Source: an uncultured Campylobacteraceae bacterium
GTDB lineage: Bacteria > Campylobacterota > Campylobacteria > Campylobacterales > Arcobacteraceae
Reading direction: 5' to 3'
DNA: 15,602 bases
NCBI GenBank assembly: GCA_913057765.1
Contig: CAJXPH010000039.1
Span: forward strand, 1 to 15,602
A model generated the notes under the pieces. The model searched no databases. It saw only the letters and a list, made by a program, of their open reading frames with translations, and had not been told where the DNA came from. Shown piece after piece: positions 1 to 6,768 of the stretch. A program made the translations under genes and the position numbers. Positions within the stretch are counted from its first letter, which is position 1; each line of letters begins with the position of its first letter.

Positions 1-50
1 GATCTACACTATCCTCTTCGTCGGCAGCGTCAGATGTGTATAAGAGACAG
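1..50. other. Nextera/Illumina P5-side adapter (artefact)
   Basis: Not genomic. Bases 1-9 are the tail of the Illumina P5 oligo, 10-17 (TATCCTCT) match a Nextera i5 index, 18-31 are the read-1 adapter, and 32-50 are the 19-base Tn5 mosaic end. Genomic sequence starts at 51. The same oligo appears reverse-complemented at the other end of the contig. Adapter identity is established knowledge, and the match is direct. Confidence 0.98.
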
Positions 51-136
51 ATGATAAATAGTTTCCATTTATCATTAAAAATATCTAATGTTACTGCTAC
101 TGAACAGTTATACTCTTTATCATTAATCTTATACAT
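51..136 (-). CDS. HxlR-family winged-helix regulator, N-terminal fragment
   Basis: A partial gene cut by the contig end. It starts at ATG 136-134, with the SD AAAGGA five bases upstream, and runs leftward for 28 codons until the adapter at 50. Residues 11-25 read CSVAVTLDIFNDKWK. This is the N-terminal hallmark of HxlR-type DNA-binding proteins: a conserved Cys, then TLD, then K-W-K thirteen or so residues on. In YodB/HypR-type relatives this Cys senses quinones, diamide or other electrophiles. The gene is divergent from the nitroreductase cassette at 312, an arrangement common for HxlR regulators that control a neighbouring oxidoreductase. Family assignment rests on 28 residues, so the rest of the domain is unseen. 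Control of the cassette is inferred. Confidence 0.72.
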
Positions 137-156
137 GAGAGTCCTTTCTTTTATAA

Positions 157-165
157 ACTATACCA
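157..165 (-). promoter_or_regulatory. Extended -10 promoter of the HxlR regulator
   Basis: On the minus strand TG-G-TATAGT (165 to 157) lies 21 bases upstream of the regulator start codon. The expected transcription start is near 150. Direct repeat copy 1 (186-216) covers the position of its -35 region. Confidence 0.5.
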
Positions 166-185
166 TAAGTACTATTAATATCTAT

Positions 186-271
186 TACTTACCTAAAGTA
201 ATGTAAGGTATATTTAAGTAAAGAAGCATTATACTTCCAATACTTACTTAAAGTACTGTAAGGTTTATTTA
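186..271. repeat. Two 31-bp direct repeats, probable operators
   Basis: Copy 1 is 186-216 and copy 2 is 241-271, identical at 28 of 31 positions with starts 55 bp apart. Each copy contains a partial dyad of CTTAC and GTAAG ten bases apart. Copy 2 also holds TACTT-A-AAGTA (245-255). Copy 1 is next to the minus-strand promoter of the HxlR gene, and copy 2 ends just before the plus-strand -10 at 276-281. This placement suits a repressor that controls both promoters. Repeats and dyads are seen directly; binding by the HxlR protein is inferred. Confidence 0.6.
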
Positions 272-275
272 TGTT

Positions 276-281
276 TATAAA
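276..281 (+). promoter_or_regulatory. -10 element of the nitroreductase cassette
   Basis: TATAAA at 276-281, with a TG at 272-273, lies about 30 bases before the ATG at 312. It would give a short leader carrying the SD AAAGGA (301-306). Operator-like repeat copy 2 ends five bases upstream. Confidence 0.4.
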
Positions 282-311
282 CGTTAAAAATTAATATTTA
301 AAAGGATAATT

Positions 312-974
312 ATGGAAAATCAATTTTTAGAAGCAATGAAATTTAGACATGCAACAAAAGAGTTTGATGAAACAAAGAAGATTAGTGATGCAGATTTTAA
401 TGCTATTTTGGAATATGGAATATTAAGTCCAAGTTCTTTTGGATTTGAACCTTGGAAATTTGTAGTTGTTCAAAATGAAGAGCTAAGATTAAAACTAAAA
501 GAGTTCTCTTGGGGAGCACAAGGGACAATACCTACTGCTAGTCATTTTGTAATTATCTTAGCAAGAAAGAAAAATGGAATGATTTATAATAGTGATTATA
601 TTTCACATATGTTAAGAGATGTAAAACAATTGCCAGAAGATGTACAAGCTTTATATGGAGAGTTTTATGAAAAGTTTCAAAAAATTGATTTTAATCTTTT
701 AGAAAATGATAGGGCACTATTTGATTGGGCTTCAAAACAAACATATATTGCATTAGCAAATATGATGACAGGAGCTGCATACATGGGAATAGATTCTTGT
801 CCAACAGAAGGTTTTGATGCAGATAAAACAGAAGAGTTCCTAAAAAATGATTTAGGTATTGATATCGAAGAATTTGGAGCTTCTGTTATGGTTCCATTTG
901 GATATAGAAAAGATGCTCCAAAACATGAAAAAGTTAGACAAGACATAGACACTGTTTCTCAGTGGTTTAATTAA
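312..974 (+). CDS. Nitroreductase-family NAD(P)H oxidoreductase
   Basis: A predicted cytoplasmic FMN flavoprotein that uses NAD(P)H to reduce nitro compounds, quinones or related electrophiles. At 220 residues it is a normal length for the family. Family marks are the N-terminal RHATKEFD (residues 12-19, the FMN phosphate-binding Arg and the following Lys), SPSSFGFEPWKF (about 40-51, flavin/dimer region), and a C-terminal PFGYRKD. The start is ATG 312 with an AAAGGA SD. It is first of four same-strand genes (gaps 21, 25 and 57 bp), downstream of a divergent HxlR-type regulator and an operator-like repeat. That context suggests an inducible electrophile or quinone detoxification role. The exact substrate cannot be read from the sequence. 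NfsB/YodC-like proteins are the closest functional analogues. Confidence 0.88.
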   Translation: MENQFLEAMKFRHATKEFDETKKISDADFNAILEYGILSPSSFGFEPWKFVVVQNEELRLKLKEFSWGAQGTIPTASHFVIILARKKNGMIYNSDYISHMLRDVKQLPEDVQALYGEFYEKFQKIDFNLLENDRALFDWASKQTYIALANMMTGAAYMGIDSCPTEGFDADKTEEFLKNDLGIDIEEFGASVMVPFGYRKDAPKHEKVRQDIDTVSQWFN

Positions 975-995
975 TAATATAAAAAAGGAAAAAGA

Positions 996-2012
996 ATGAT
1001 AAAAATTAATAAATATTTAGTGAGTGGTGCATTATTAGCATTGACAACAATTGTTTCGGCAAATAGTGTTAGTATTGCACAAACAGTAGCAACTTTTAAT
1101 GATATTAGGCCTGCAAATATGGCAATTTCTAAGGAGGGTAGGCTTTTTGTTACGGGTCATCCAATTGTTAACGAAAGTGCAAAAGTAATTGAACTTAGTG
1201 CCATTGGTACAAAGAATATTTATCCTAATACAGAATATTCTGACTCTTCAAATAAAAAAAATTCTATTATTAAAGCTACGATTGGGGTAGCAGTTGATAG
1301 TAAAGAAAATCTTTGGGTTTTAGATATGGGTGCAAAGCAATTTGTTGTATGGGATATAAAGAAAAATAGATTAAATAAAACTATTAAAATCCCTGAAAGT
1401 GTGCTAACTCCAACAAGTTTCTTACAAGATTTTGCACTTGATGAAAAACGAAATAGAGTAATTATTGCTGATATGACACAAGGTGATTTAAAAAGTGCTC
1501 CTACTCCTGCCTTTGTAGTTGTAGATATAAATACAGGAAAAGCTTCGAGAATTGCACAAAGTCATCCATCTATGATGCCAGACTTTGAAGGTGGATTTGC
1601 ATTAAATCCAATTGCCATTGATCCTTCTTTTGAGTGGTTATATTTTGGTGCATTAAATGGCAAAAAAGTATATAGAGTTCCTGCTAGTAGTTTTGTGAAT
1701 GAAAAAGAAGTAATTAAAAATATTAAAGAGTATGCTCCCAAATCTTATAGTGATGGAATTAAAGTAGACAAAAATCAAAATGTATACATTACAGATATTG
1801 AAAAACAAGCAATTGGTGTATCTAATAAAGATGGATATAGAATTATTGCTACGTTACCAGAAGGACAATCATGGCCAGATGGAGTAGAAATTGGGAATGA
1901 TGGGTATGTATATGCCGTTATAAATCAACTTAATAGAACAGCTGCTTTGAATAATGGAAAAGATGAAAGTTCCGGTACATATTTAATAGTAAAAACACCA
2001 TTAGTAAAATAA
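996..2012 (+). CDS. Exported Yellow/major-royal-jelly-like beta-propeller protein
   Basis: 338 residues with a Sec-type signal peptide (KINKY, hydrophobic 8-20, likely cleavage after VSA near residue 22), so probably periplasmic. The mature part has repeated beta-propeller segments typical of the MRJP/Yellow (PF03022) and SMP-30-like families: GVAVDSKENLWVLDMG, FALDEKRNRVIIADM, AIDPSFEWLYFGAL, YSDGIKVDKNQNVYITDI and WPDGVEIGNDGYVYAV. Proteins of this family bind small aromatic or amine ligands, or act as lactonases or tautomerases. Bacterial members are mostly uncharacterised. The start is at ATG 996 with AAAAAGGAAAAAG upstream. It is the only exported product in an otherwise cytoplasmic redox cassette, so it may handle a substrate or product outside the cytoplasm (inference). 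Confidence 0.8.
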   Translation: MIKINKYLVSGALLALTTIVSANSVSIAQTVATFNDIRPANMAISKEGRLFVTGHPIVNESAKVIELSAIGTKNIYPNTEYSDSSNKKNSIIKATIGVAVDSKENLWVLDMGAKQFVVWDIKKNRLNKTIKIPESVLTPTSFLQDFALDEKRNRVIIADMTQGDLKSAPTPAFVVVDINTGKASRIAQSHPSMMPDFEGGFALNPIAIDPSFEWLYFGALNGKKVYRVPASSFVNEKEVIKNIKEYAPKSYSDGIKVDKNQNVYITDIEKQAIGVSNKDGYRIIATLPEGQSWPDGVEIGNDGYVYAVINQLNRTAALNNGKDESSGTYLIVKTPLVK

Positions 2013-2037
2013 AAAATTAATTGAAAGAAGAAAAAAA

Positions 2038-2328
2038 ATGTCACAATTAACAATAATTGCAAATATTATTGCAAAAGAAGATAAAGTAGATTTAGTAAAA
2101 GCTGAGCTTTTAAAACTTATTGATATAACAAGAGTAGAAGAAGGGTGTATAAACTACGATTTACATCAAGACAATGATAATAAAGCTCATTTTATGTTTT
2201 ATGAGAATTGGGAGTCAAGAGAATTATGGCAAGTACATATGGGGAATAAGCATTTATCTGAATATATGGCAGCAACTGAAGGTGCTGTTGAAGATTTTAT
2301 TTTAAATGAAATGACAGTTATCGCTTAA
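2038..2328 (+). CDS. YgiN-like antibiotic biosynthesis monooxygenase (ABM) domain protein
   Basis: A 96-residue single-domain protein of the dimeric alpha/beta-barrel ABM fold. The N-terminal strand LTIIANIIAKE, the EEGCINYDLHQD segment, the strand HFMFYENWES, and the helix LWQVHMGNKHLSEYM match the quinol monooxygenase YgiN and related cofactor-free monooxygenases. Members oxidise quinols or other electron-rich aromatics. The start is ATG 2038 after the SD GAAAGAAG. It lies between an MRJP-like exported protein and a luciferase-like oxidoreductase, in a cassette headed by a nitroreductase, which strengthens a quinone/quinol theme. A hairpin terminator follows the stop at once. The substrate is not determined. 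Confidence 0.82.
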   Translation: MSQLTIIANIIAKEDKVDLVKAELLKLIDITRVEEGCINYDLHQDNDNKAHFMFYENWESRELWQVHMGNKHLSEYMAATEGAVEDFILNEMTVIA

Positions 2329-2340
2329 TTATTTTCGAGA

Positions 2341-2372
2341 AAAAGATTCTAATTTATAATTGGAATCTTTTT
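2341..2372 (+). terminator. Intrinsic terminator-like hairpin inside the cassette
   Basis: AAAAGATTC (2341-2349) pairs with GAATCTTTT (2363-2371), with further AATT/AATT pairing inside, ending in a short T run. It lies between the ABM gene and the luciferase-like gene, ending just before the latter's SD AAAGGGG (2373-2379). It could reduce expression of the last gene or mark the end of a three-gene unit. Confidence 0.65.
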
Positions 2373-2385
2373 AAAGGGGTAAAAA

Positions 2386-3351
2386 ATGAGTAAAGATTTT
2401 ATAGATCAAGAATTTCAAAAGATAAATAAGGCATACAATGCTACATTTAAAGTAAATCATTTAAGTATTGGATTAGTAGTCCCTATAGAGACTTATTCAA
2501 ATAGTCCAATTCCAACTATGAATAAACAACTTGAAATTATTAATTTAGCAGAAGAACTAGGGTTTTCTACTATATGGTTAAGAGATATACCTTTTAATGT
2601 ACCATCTTTTGGTGATGTAGGTCAGATGTTTGATCCTTTTACTTATTTAGGTTTTTTATCTGGACAAACTAAAAAAATTGCATTAGGAGTTGGTAGTATT
2701 ATTTTACCATTACGACATCCTGCACATATTGCAAAATCAGCAGCGAGTATAGATGTTTTATCGAATGGTAGATTGATTTTAGGAATTGCCTCTGGAGATA
2801 GACCTGAGGAATATCCTGCACTTAACATGAATTTCTCTAATAGAGGTGAGAGGTTTCGTGAAAGTTTTGATTATATAAAACAAGTATGGCAAAAATCCCC
2901 TACGTTTGAAAATGATTTTGGAAGTCTTTCTGGGGGATTAGATATGTTACCAAAACCAGTATCTGGACAAATACCAATGTTAATAACAGGAGCTAGTCAG
3001 CAATCCCCTGATTGGTTAGCTAAAAATGGTGATGGTTGGATAACGTATCCTCGTAATCCAGTTTTTCAGTCAAAAATAATTCGACAATGGCGTTTAGGTG
3101 CTCAAACATCTGGTAGTTATAACAAACCAGTATCTCAATCTCTTTATATTGATTTAATTGAAAACTCAACTCTTAGTCCTGAACCTATACATTTAGGTTA
3201 TAGATTAAATACTACTCATCTCAAAGAACATTTAAAATCATTGGAGAGAGTAGGGGTAAATCATGTTGCTTTAAATCTACGTTTTAATCAATCAAATATA
3301 GAAAGAACTTTAAGACGTCTAGCAGAAGAAATATTACCTGAGTTTTCATAA
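2386..3351 (+). CDS. LLM-class (luciferase-like) flavin oxidoreductase
   Basis: A 321-residue TIM-barrel flavin-dependent oxidoreductase of the bacterial luciferase-like superfamily, close in look to the TIGR03571 subgroup. Supporting segments are the first strand LSIGLVVPIETY (about 26-37), AEELGFSTIWLRDIPF (about 55-70), KIALGVGSIILPLRHPAHIAKS (about 97-118), and LSNGRLILGIASGDRPEEYPA (about 124-145), with GERFRES following. Such enzymes use reduced FMN or F420 on diverse organic substrates. An FMNH2-dependent monooxygenase would need a flavin reductase partner, and the nitroreductase-family protein at 312 could supply one (inference). The start is at ATG 2386 with AAAGGGG seven bases upstream. 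The gene is separated from the previous one by a hairpin but has no room for an obvious promoter, so it is probably transcribed by readthrough. Confidence 0.85.
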   Translation: MSKDFIDQEFQKINKAYNATFKVNHLSIGLVVPIETYSNSPIPTMNKQLEIINLAEELGFSTIWLRDIPFNVPSFGDVGQMFDPFTYLGFLSGQTKKIALGVGSIILPLRHPAHIAKSAASIDVLSNGRLILGIASGDRPEEYPALNMNFSNRGERFRESFDYIKQVWQKSPTFENDFGSLSGGLDMLPKPVSGQIPMLITGASQQSPDWLAKNGDGWITYPRNPVFQSKIIRQWRLGAQTSGSYNKPVSQSLYIDLIENSTLSPEPIHLGYRLNTTHLKEHLKSLERVGVNHVALNLRFNQSNIERTLRRLAEEILPEFS

Positions 3352-3384
3352 GTACAGTCAAAATGGGCATAACTGGAGGAACGA

Positions 3385-3417
3385 ATGAAAAAATATAAAG
3401 AACTTGTTTTGAAATAG
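3385..3417 (+). other. 10-codon mini-ORF with a strong ribosome-binding site
   Basis: In the gap between the luciferase-like gene and rsmD, a TGGAGGA SD (3374-3380) precedes ATG 3385, which encodes MKKYKELVLK and then TAG. The SD is one of the best in the window, unusual for noncoding DNA. It may be a decayed gene start, a leader peptide, or chance. No function can be assigned. The rest of 3352-3483 shows only AT-rich sequence with weak imperfect dyads. Confidence 0.25.
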
Positions 3418-3483
3418 AATTAAAAATTGAGTTTTAGATGTACTCTTTTATAAACAAAAATTAAATTCTCAACAATTTTTAAC

Positions 3484-3489
3484 TATAAT
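3484..3489 (+). promoter_or_regulatory. -10 element (TATAAT) for rsmD
   Basis: A perfect TATAAT lies 29 bases before the rsmD ATG at 3519, predicting a start near 3496 and a short leader with the purine-rich SD AAGAGA. No clear -35 is visible, as is usual in Campylobacterota. Confidence 0.55.
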
Positions 3490-3518
3490 ACGTCAAAATT
3501 TAAACAAATAAGAGAATT

Positions 3519-4115
3519 ATGAAAAACAATAACCCAACTACAAGAATAATCGCAGGAAAATATAAAGGAAAAATTTTAGAACTTCCTGCTTTAAATGTTA
3601 CAAGAAGTTCAAAGGCAAGACTTAAAGAATCACTTTTCAATGTTTTGCAGTTTGATATTATAGATAAAGTTTTTATCGAAACTTTCGCAGGAAGTGGAAG
3701 TATAGGATTAGAAGCAGTAAGTCGTGATGCTAAGAGAGCTTATTTTGTTGAACTTGATAGAGATTCATATAGAATATTAACAAAAAATTGTAATAGTGTA
3801 GAGCCAAACAAGTGTCAAACTATGTTAGGCGATACTTTTGTTCAAACACCGTCTATTTTAGAAAACCTAAAAAACTCTAATGATGAGTTGATTGTGTATA
3901 TTGATCCCCCTTTTGATTTTAGAGAAGGAATGGATGATATTTATGAAAAATCTTTTGAAATGATAAAAAATATTGAAAATGAAAATATTTATTTAGTAGT
4001 TATTGAACATGTATCAACTTTAGAAATACCAGAAGTTCTAGGAAAATTCTCATTAAAAAAGACAAAGAAATTTGGTAAGAGTTCATTATCTTACTTTAGT
4101 TACACAGAAGAGTAG
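3519..4115 (+). CDS. rsmD: 16S rRNA (guanine966-N2)-methyltransferase RsmD
   Basis: A cytoplasmic SAM-dependent methyltransferase acting on G966 of 16S rRNA during 30S assembly. At 198 residues it matches the usual RsmD length. Visible marks are RIIAGKYKGK at the N terminus (9-18), the RsmD segment TRSSKARLKESLFNVL (28-43), SAM motif I FAGSGSIGLEA (56-66), an acidic residue after the next strand (VELD, about 77-80), and the catalytic D129-P-P-F132 that replaces the NPPY motif. It has its own TATAAT promoter. The ABC permease begins 13 bp after the stop, suggesting co-transcription without an obvious functional link. Confidence 0.93.
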   Translation: MKNNNPTTRIIAGKYKGKILELPALNVTRSSKARLKESLFNVLQFDIIDKVFIETFAGSGSIGLEAVSRDAKRAYFVELDRDSYRILTKNCNSVEPNKCQTMLGDTFVQTPSILENLKNSNDELIVYIDPPFDFREGMDDIYEKSFEMIKNIENENIYLVVIEHVSTLEIPEVLGKFSLKKTKKFGKSSLSYFSYTEE

Positions 4116-4128
4116 GTAGACCTCTTTT

Positions 4129-4929
4129 ATGGTAAGAATTGCATCAATAATACTTTTTTCTCTCATTGTTCTAGTATTTTTGATGCCATTTTTCTATACT
4201 ATCTCACCATATGAACTTAATCCCGATCTAATCTTAACAGCTCCTTCTTTAGAACATCTGTTTGGGACAGATAGGTTAGGTAGGGATAATTTAGCAAGAA
4301 TCTTACAAGGTGGACAAACTTCTTTGATTATTGGTTTTCTAAGTGCGGGAATTTCGTCACTTATTGGGCTTTTCATTGGTATTAATGCAGGTTATTTTAA
4401 AGGTAATATTGATAAAGGTATTACAATTTTAATAGACTTATTTTTAACTTTTCCAACCTTCTTTTTACTTCTTGCCCTTGTTTCATATATTCAAGCATCA
4501 TCTTTAGTTTTAATAATAGTGATTTCAATTACTGGTTGGATGGGAATGGCAAGATTAATTAGAAGTGAAAGTTTTGCCATTGGAAATAGACCTTATATAA
4601 AGATTTTAAAATTAGGAGAAGTTCCAAAAAGAAAAATCATATTTAAATATTTTGCTCCACTTCTTGCTCCAATCTTTCTTATTTCATTTACTTTTGGAGT
4701 AGGTGGTGCAATCTTAGCTGAGTCAGGGTTATCTTTTCTTGGACTTGGTATAAATCCTCCTCAAATGTCATGGGGTAGCCTACTTAGTGATGGGAAAGCT
4801 GTTATCGATATAGCTTGGTGGGTTAGTTTTTTCCCTGGTCTAATGATTTTTATCGTTACATTTTGTCTTATGCAGATATCCGATTTCTTACAAGAAAAAG
4901 CAAATTCAAAAGAGATTCAACAAACATAA
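4129..4929 (+). CDS. DppC/OppC-type ABC transporter permease
   Basis: An inner-membrane permease subunit of a peptide/nickel-class (PepT family) ABC importer, 266 residues with about six membrane segments. The N-terminal helix at 5-23 is followed by the family hallmark HLFGTDRLGRDN (43-54). The EAA loop that contacts the ATPase is ESFAIGNRPYIKILKLGEVP (147-166). The C-terminal ILAESGLSFLGLGINPPQMSWG segment (about 195-216) is also diagnostic. The start is ATG 4129. The nearest purine-rich SD, AGGTAGA, overlaps the rsmD stop region and is set back further than usual. No DppB-type permease, ATPase or binding protein lies in the window, so partners must be elsewhere. The substrate (dipeptide, oligopeptide or metal chelate) cannot be told. 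Confidence 0.88.
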   Translation: MVRIASIILFSLIVLVFLMPFFYTISPYELNPDLILTAPSLEHLFGTDRLGRDNLARILQGGQTSLIIGFLSAGISSLIGLFIGINAGYFKGNIDKGITILIDLFLTFPTFFLLLALVSYIQASSLVLIIVISITGWMGMARLIRSESFAIGNRPYIKILKLGEVPKRKIIFKYFAPLLAPIFLISFTFGVGGAILAESGLSFLGLGINPPQMSWGSLLSDGKAVIDIAWWVSFFPGLMIFIVTFCLMQISDFLQEKANSKEIQQT

Positions 4930-4992
4930 AACTAAAACACAACTTTTTGTAATAAATAAGTAATTTTAATGTAATTTTTACGCAATAAGATG

Positions 4993-4998
4993 TATACT
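4993..4998 (+). promoter_or_regulatory. -10 element for the NhaC-type antiporter
   Basis: TATACT at 4993-4998 lies inside what would be the first codons if translation began at ATG 4990. It fits as a promoter for translation from TTG 5029, which has a well-spaced AAAAGGAA SD at 5016-5023. Confidence 0.45.
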
Positions 4999-5028
4999 AA
5001 TGGCTTATTTTTTATAAAAGGAATTCTT

Positions 5029-6741
5029 TTGAATAAATTCTTAAAGTCATTTTTACTTATTGCAATTTTGCCCATTGCAATATTTGCAGCAGATGCAAAA
5101 GATAACGCTATTATATATGGAGCATTAACACTGGTTCCACCGTTAGTTGCTATTGTATTAGCTTTTGTAACTAGAAACGTTATCTTCTCTCTTTTTATGG
5201 GTATATTTTCTGGTGTATTTATGGTAAATATTAGTGGTGAGAATATTTTTGCTTCTTTATTTAATGTATTTGTTGATTTATCATCTAAAATGGTTGGTTC
5301 ACTTGCAGACTCTTGGAATGCAGGTATTGTACTTCAAGTTCTTACTATCGGTGGTATGATTGCAGTTATTACAAAAATGGGTGGCCCTAGAGCTATCGCT
5401 GAAAAATTAGCTAAAAAAGCTAAAACTCCTGCTTCTGCACAAATTTATACTTGGCTAATGGGATTTGTAATTTTCTTTGATGATTATGCAAACTCTTTAA
5501 TTGTTGGTCCAATTATGAAACCTGTAACTGATAAACTTAAAATTGCTAGAGAGAAATTAGCATTTATTATTGACTCTACTGCTGCACCTATTGCAGGACT
5601 TGCTCTTATCTCTACATGGGTTGGATATGAGCTGTCTTTAATTAAAGACGCTTATATAGTTATTGGACAGCCGGAAATAAATGCTTTTTCTATATTTGTA
5701 GAAACACTTCCTTATAGATTTTATAATATTCTAATGCTAGGGTTTGTATTCTTCTCAGCAATTACTTTAAGAGAATTTGGTCCTATGCATAAAGCTGCAG
5801 TGCGTGCATATGAAACTGGACAAGTTGCAAATCCTGAATCAGCAAAAAATGAACTAATGAATCAAGAAAACTCTTTTATGATGCCAAAAGAAGGTATTGA
5901 GTATTCAATTTATAATGCAATTGTTCCAATTGCCGTTTTAATTTTTGTCGCTTTTGTTGGGTTTTATGTAAATGGTGCTTCAGGACTTGAAGGGGATATT
6001 TTAAAAGCATTCAATGCTGATCCATATTCATTTGCATCTATTAGAGATGCTTTTGGTGCAGCTGATGCTTCTATTGTAATTTTTGAAGCAGCACTTTTAG
6101 CTTCTTTAGTTGCTATTGGAATGGGATTACAACAAAAACTATTTACACTTCATGAAGCTTTAGATACTTGGGTTCATGGTGTAAAAGCACTTGTAATTAC
6201 AGCTGTGATTTTAATTTTAGCTTGGTCTTTAAGTTCTGTAATGAAAGAGCTTGGAACTGCAGCTTATTTAGTTGAATTACTTTCGGATACAACTCCTCAG
6301 TTTATTTTACCCACTATCATTTTTGTACTGGGTTCTATTATTTCATTTTCAACTGGCACCTCTTATGGAACTATGGGTATTTTGATGCCTTTAACGATTC
6401 CATTAGCAAGTGCAATTGGATTAAACACTGGGCTTGAAGGTGTTGATTTACATAACTATATTGTATTAAATGTAGGTGCTGTATTAACAGGAGCAATTTT
6501 TGGTGATCATTGTTCTCCTATTTCTGATACTTCTATTTTGTCATCAATGGCTGCATCTTGTGATCATATGGATCACGTTTCTACACAATTATTTTATGCA
6601 ATATTTGTAGGGATAGTTGCTGTAGTTTGTGGTTATTTACCAGCGGCATTTGGTGTTCCTGTGTATCTACTTTTACCTATTGGTTTAGCAGTTGTATTCT
6701 TAACTATAAGATTCTACGGAAAACCGTATATGAAAGCTTAA
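5029..6741 (+). CDS. NhaC-family Na+/H+ antiporter
   Basis: A polytopic inner-membrane secondary transporter of the NhaC family (PF03553), likely exchanging Na+ for H+. Family marks are the broken-helix segment FFDDYANSLIVGPIM (about 149-163), STAAPIAGLALISTWVGYE, and GDHCSPISDTSILSS (about 490-504). The chosen start is TTG 5029, giving 570 residues: the SD AAAAGGAA sits six bases upstream, and the protein then opens with a positively charged, hydrophobic segment (MNKFLKSFLLIAILPIAIFAADA) resembling a signal or first helix. An in-frame ATG at 4990 lacks an SD and lies within the probable promoter. Some NhaC-type proteins instead exchange organic acids or amino acids, so ion specificity is an inference. 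Confidence 0.9.
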   Translation: MNKFLKSFLLIAILPIAIFAADAKDNAIIYGALTLVPPLVAIVLAFVTRNVIFSLFMGIFSGVFMVNISGENIFASLFNVFVDLSSKMVGSLADSWNAGIVLQVLTIGGMIAVITKMGGPRAIAEKLAKKAKTPASAQIYTWLMGFVIFFDDYANSLIVGPIMKPVTDKLKIAREKLAFIIDSTAAPIAGLALISTWVGYELSLIKDAYIVIGQPEINAFSIFVETLPYRFYNILMLGFVFFSAITLREFGPMHKAAVRAYETGQVANPESAKNELMNQENSFMMPKEGIEYSIYNAIVPIAVLIFVAFVGFYVNGASGLEGDILKAFNADPYSFASIRDAFGAADASIVIFEAALLASLVAIGMGLQQKLFTLHEALDTWVHGVKALVITAVILILAWSLSSVMKELGTAAYLVELLSDTTPQFILPTIIFVLGSIISFSTGTSYGTMGILMPLTIPLASAIGLNTGLEGVDLHNYIVLNVGAVLTGAIFGDHCSPISDTSILSSMAASCDHMDHVSTQLFYAIFVGIVAVVCGYLPAAFGVPVYLLLPIGLAVVFLTIRFYGKPYMKA

Positions 6742-6742
6742 T

Positions 6743-6768
6743 AAAAAAAGAGGGTAACCTCTTTTTTT
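6743..6768. terminator. Bidirectional intrinsic terminator between convergent genes
   Basis: AAAAAAAGAGG (6743-6753) and CCTCTTTTTTT (6758-6768) form an 11-bp stem with loop GTAA. Read from either strand it ends in seven T, so it serves both the antiporter gene and the convergent SDR gene. The SDR stop codon (6769-6767) lies partly inside the right arm. Confidence 0.9.

Noticed and set aside
3422..3480. AAAAATTG (3422-3429) and CAATTTTT (3473-3480) as a terminator for the redox cassette
   Set aside because: The arms are 43 bases apart with only weak internal pairing, and such A/T-run pairs are expected by chance in this composition.
4990..5028. ATG 4990 as the antiporter start
   Set aside because: There is no SD, it overlaps the -10-like TATACT, and a better-supported TTG lies downstream.
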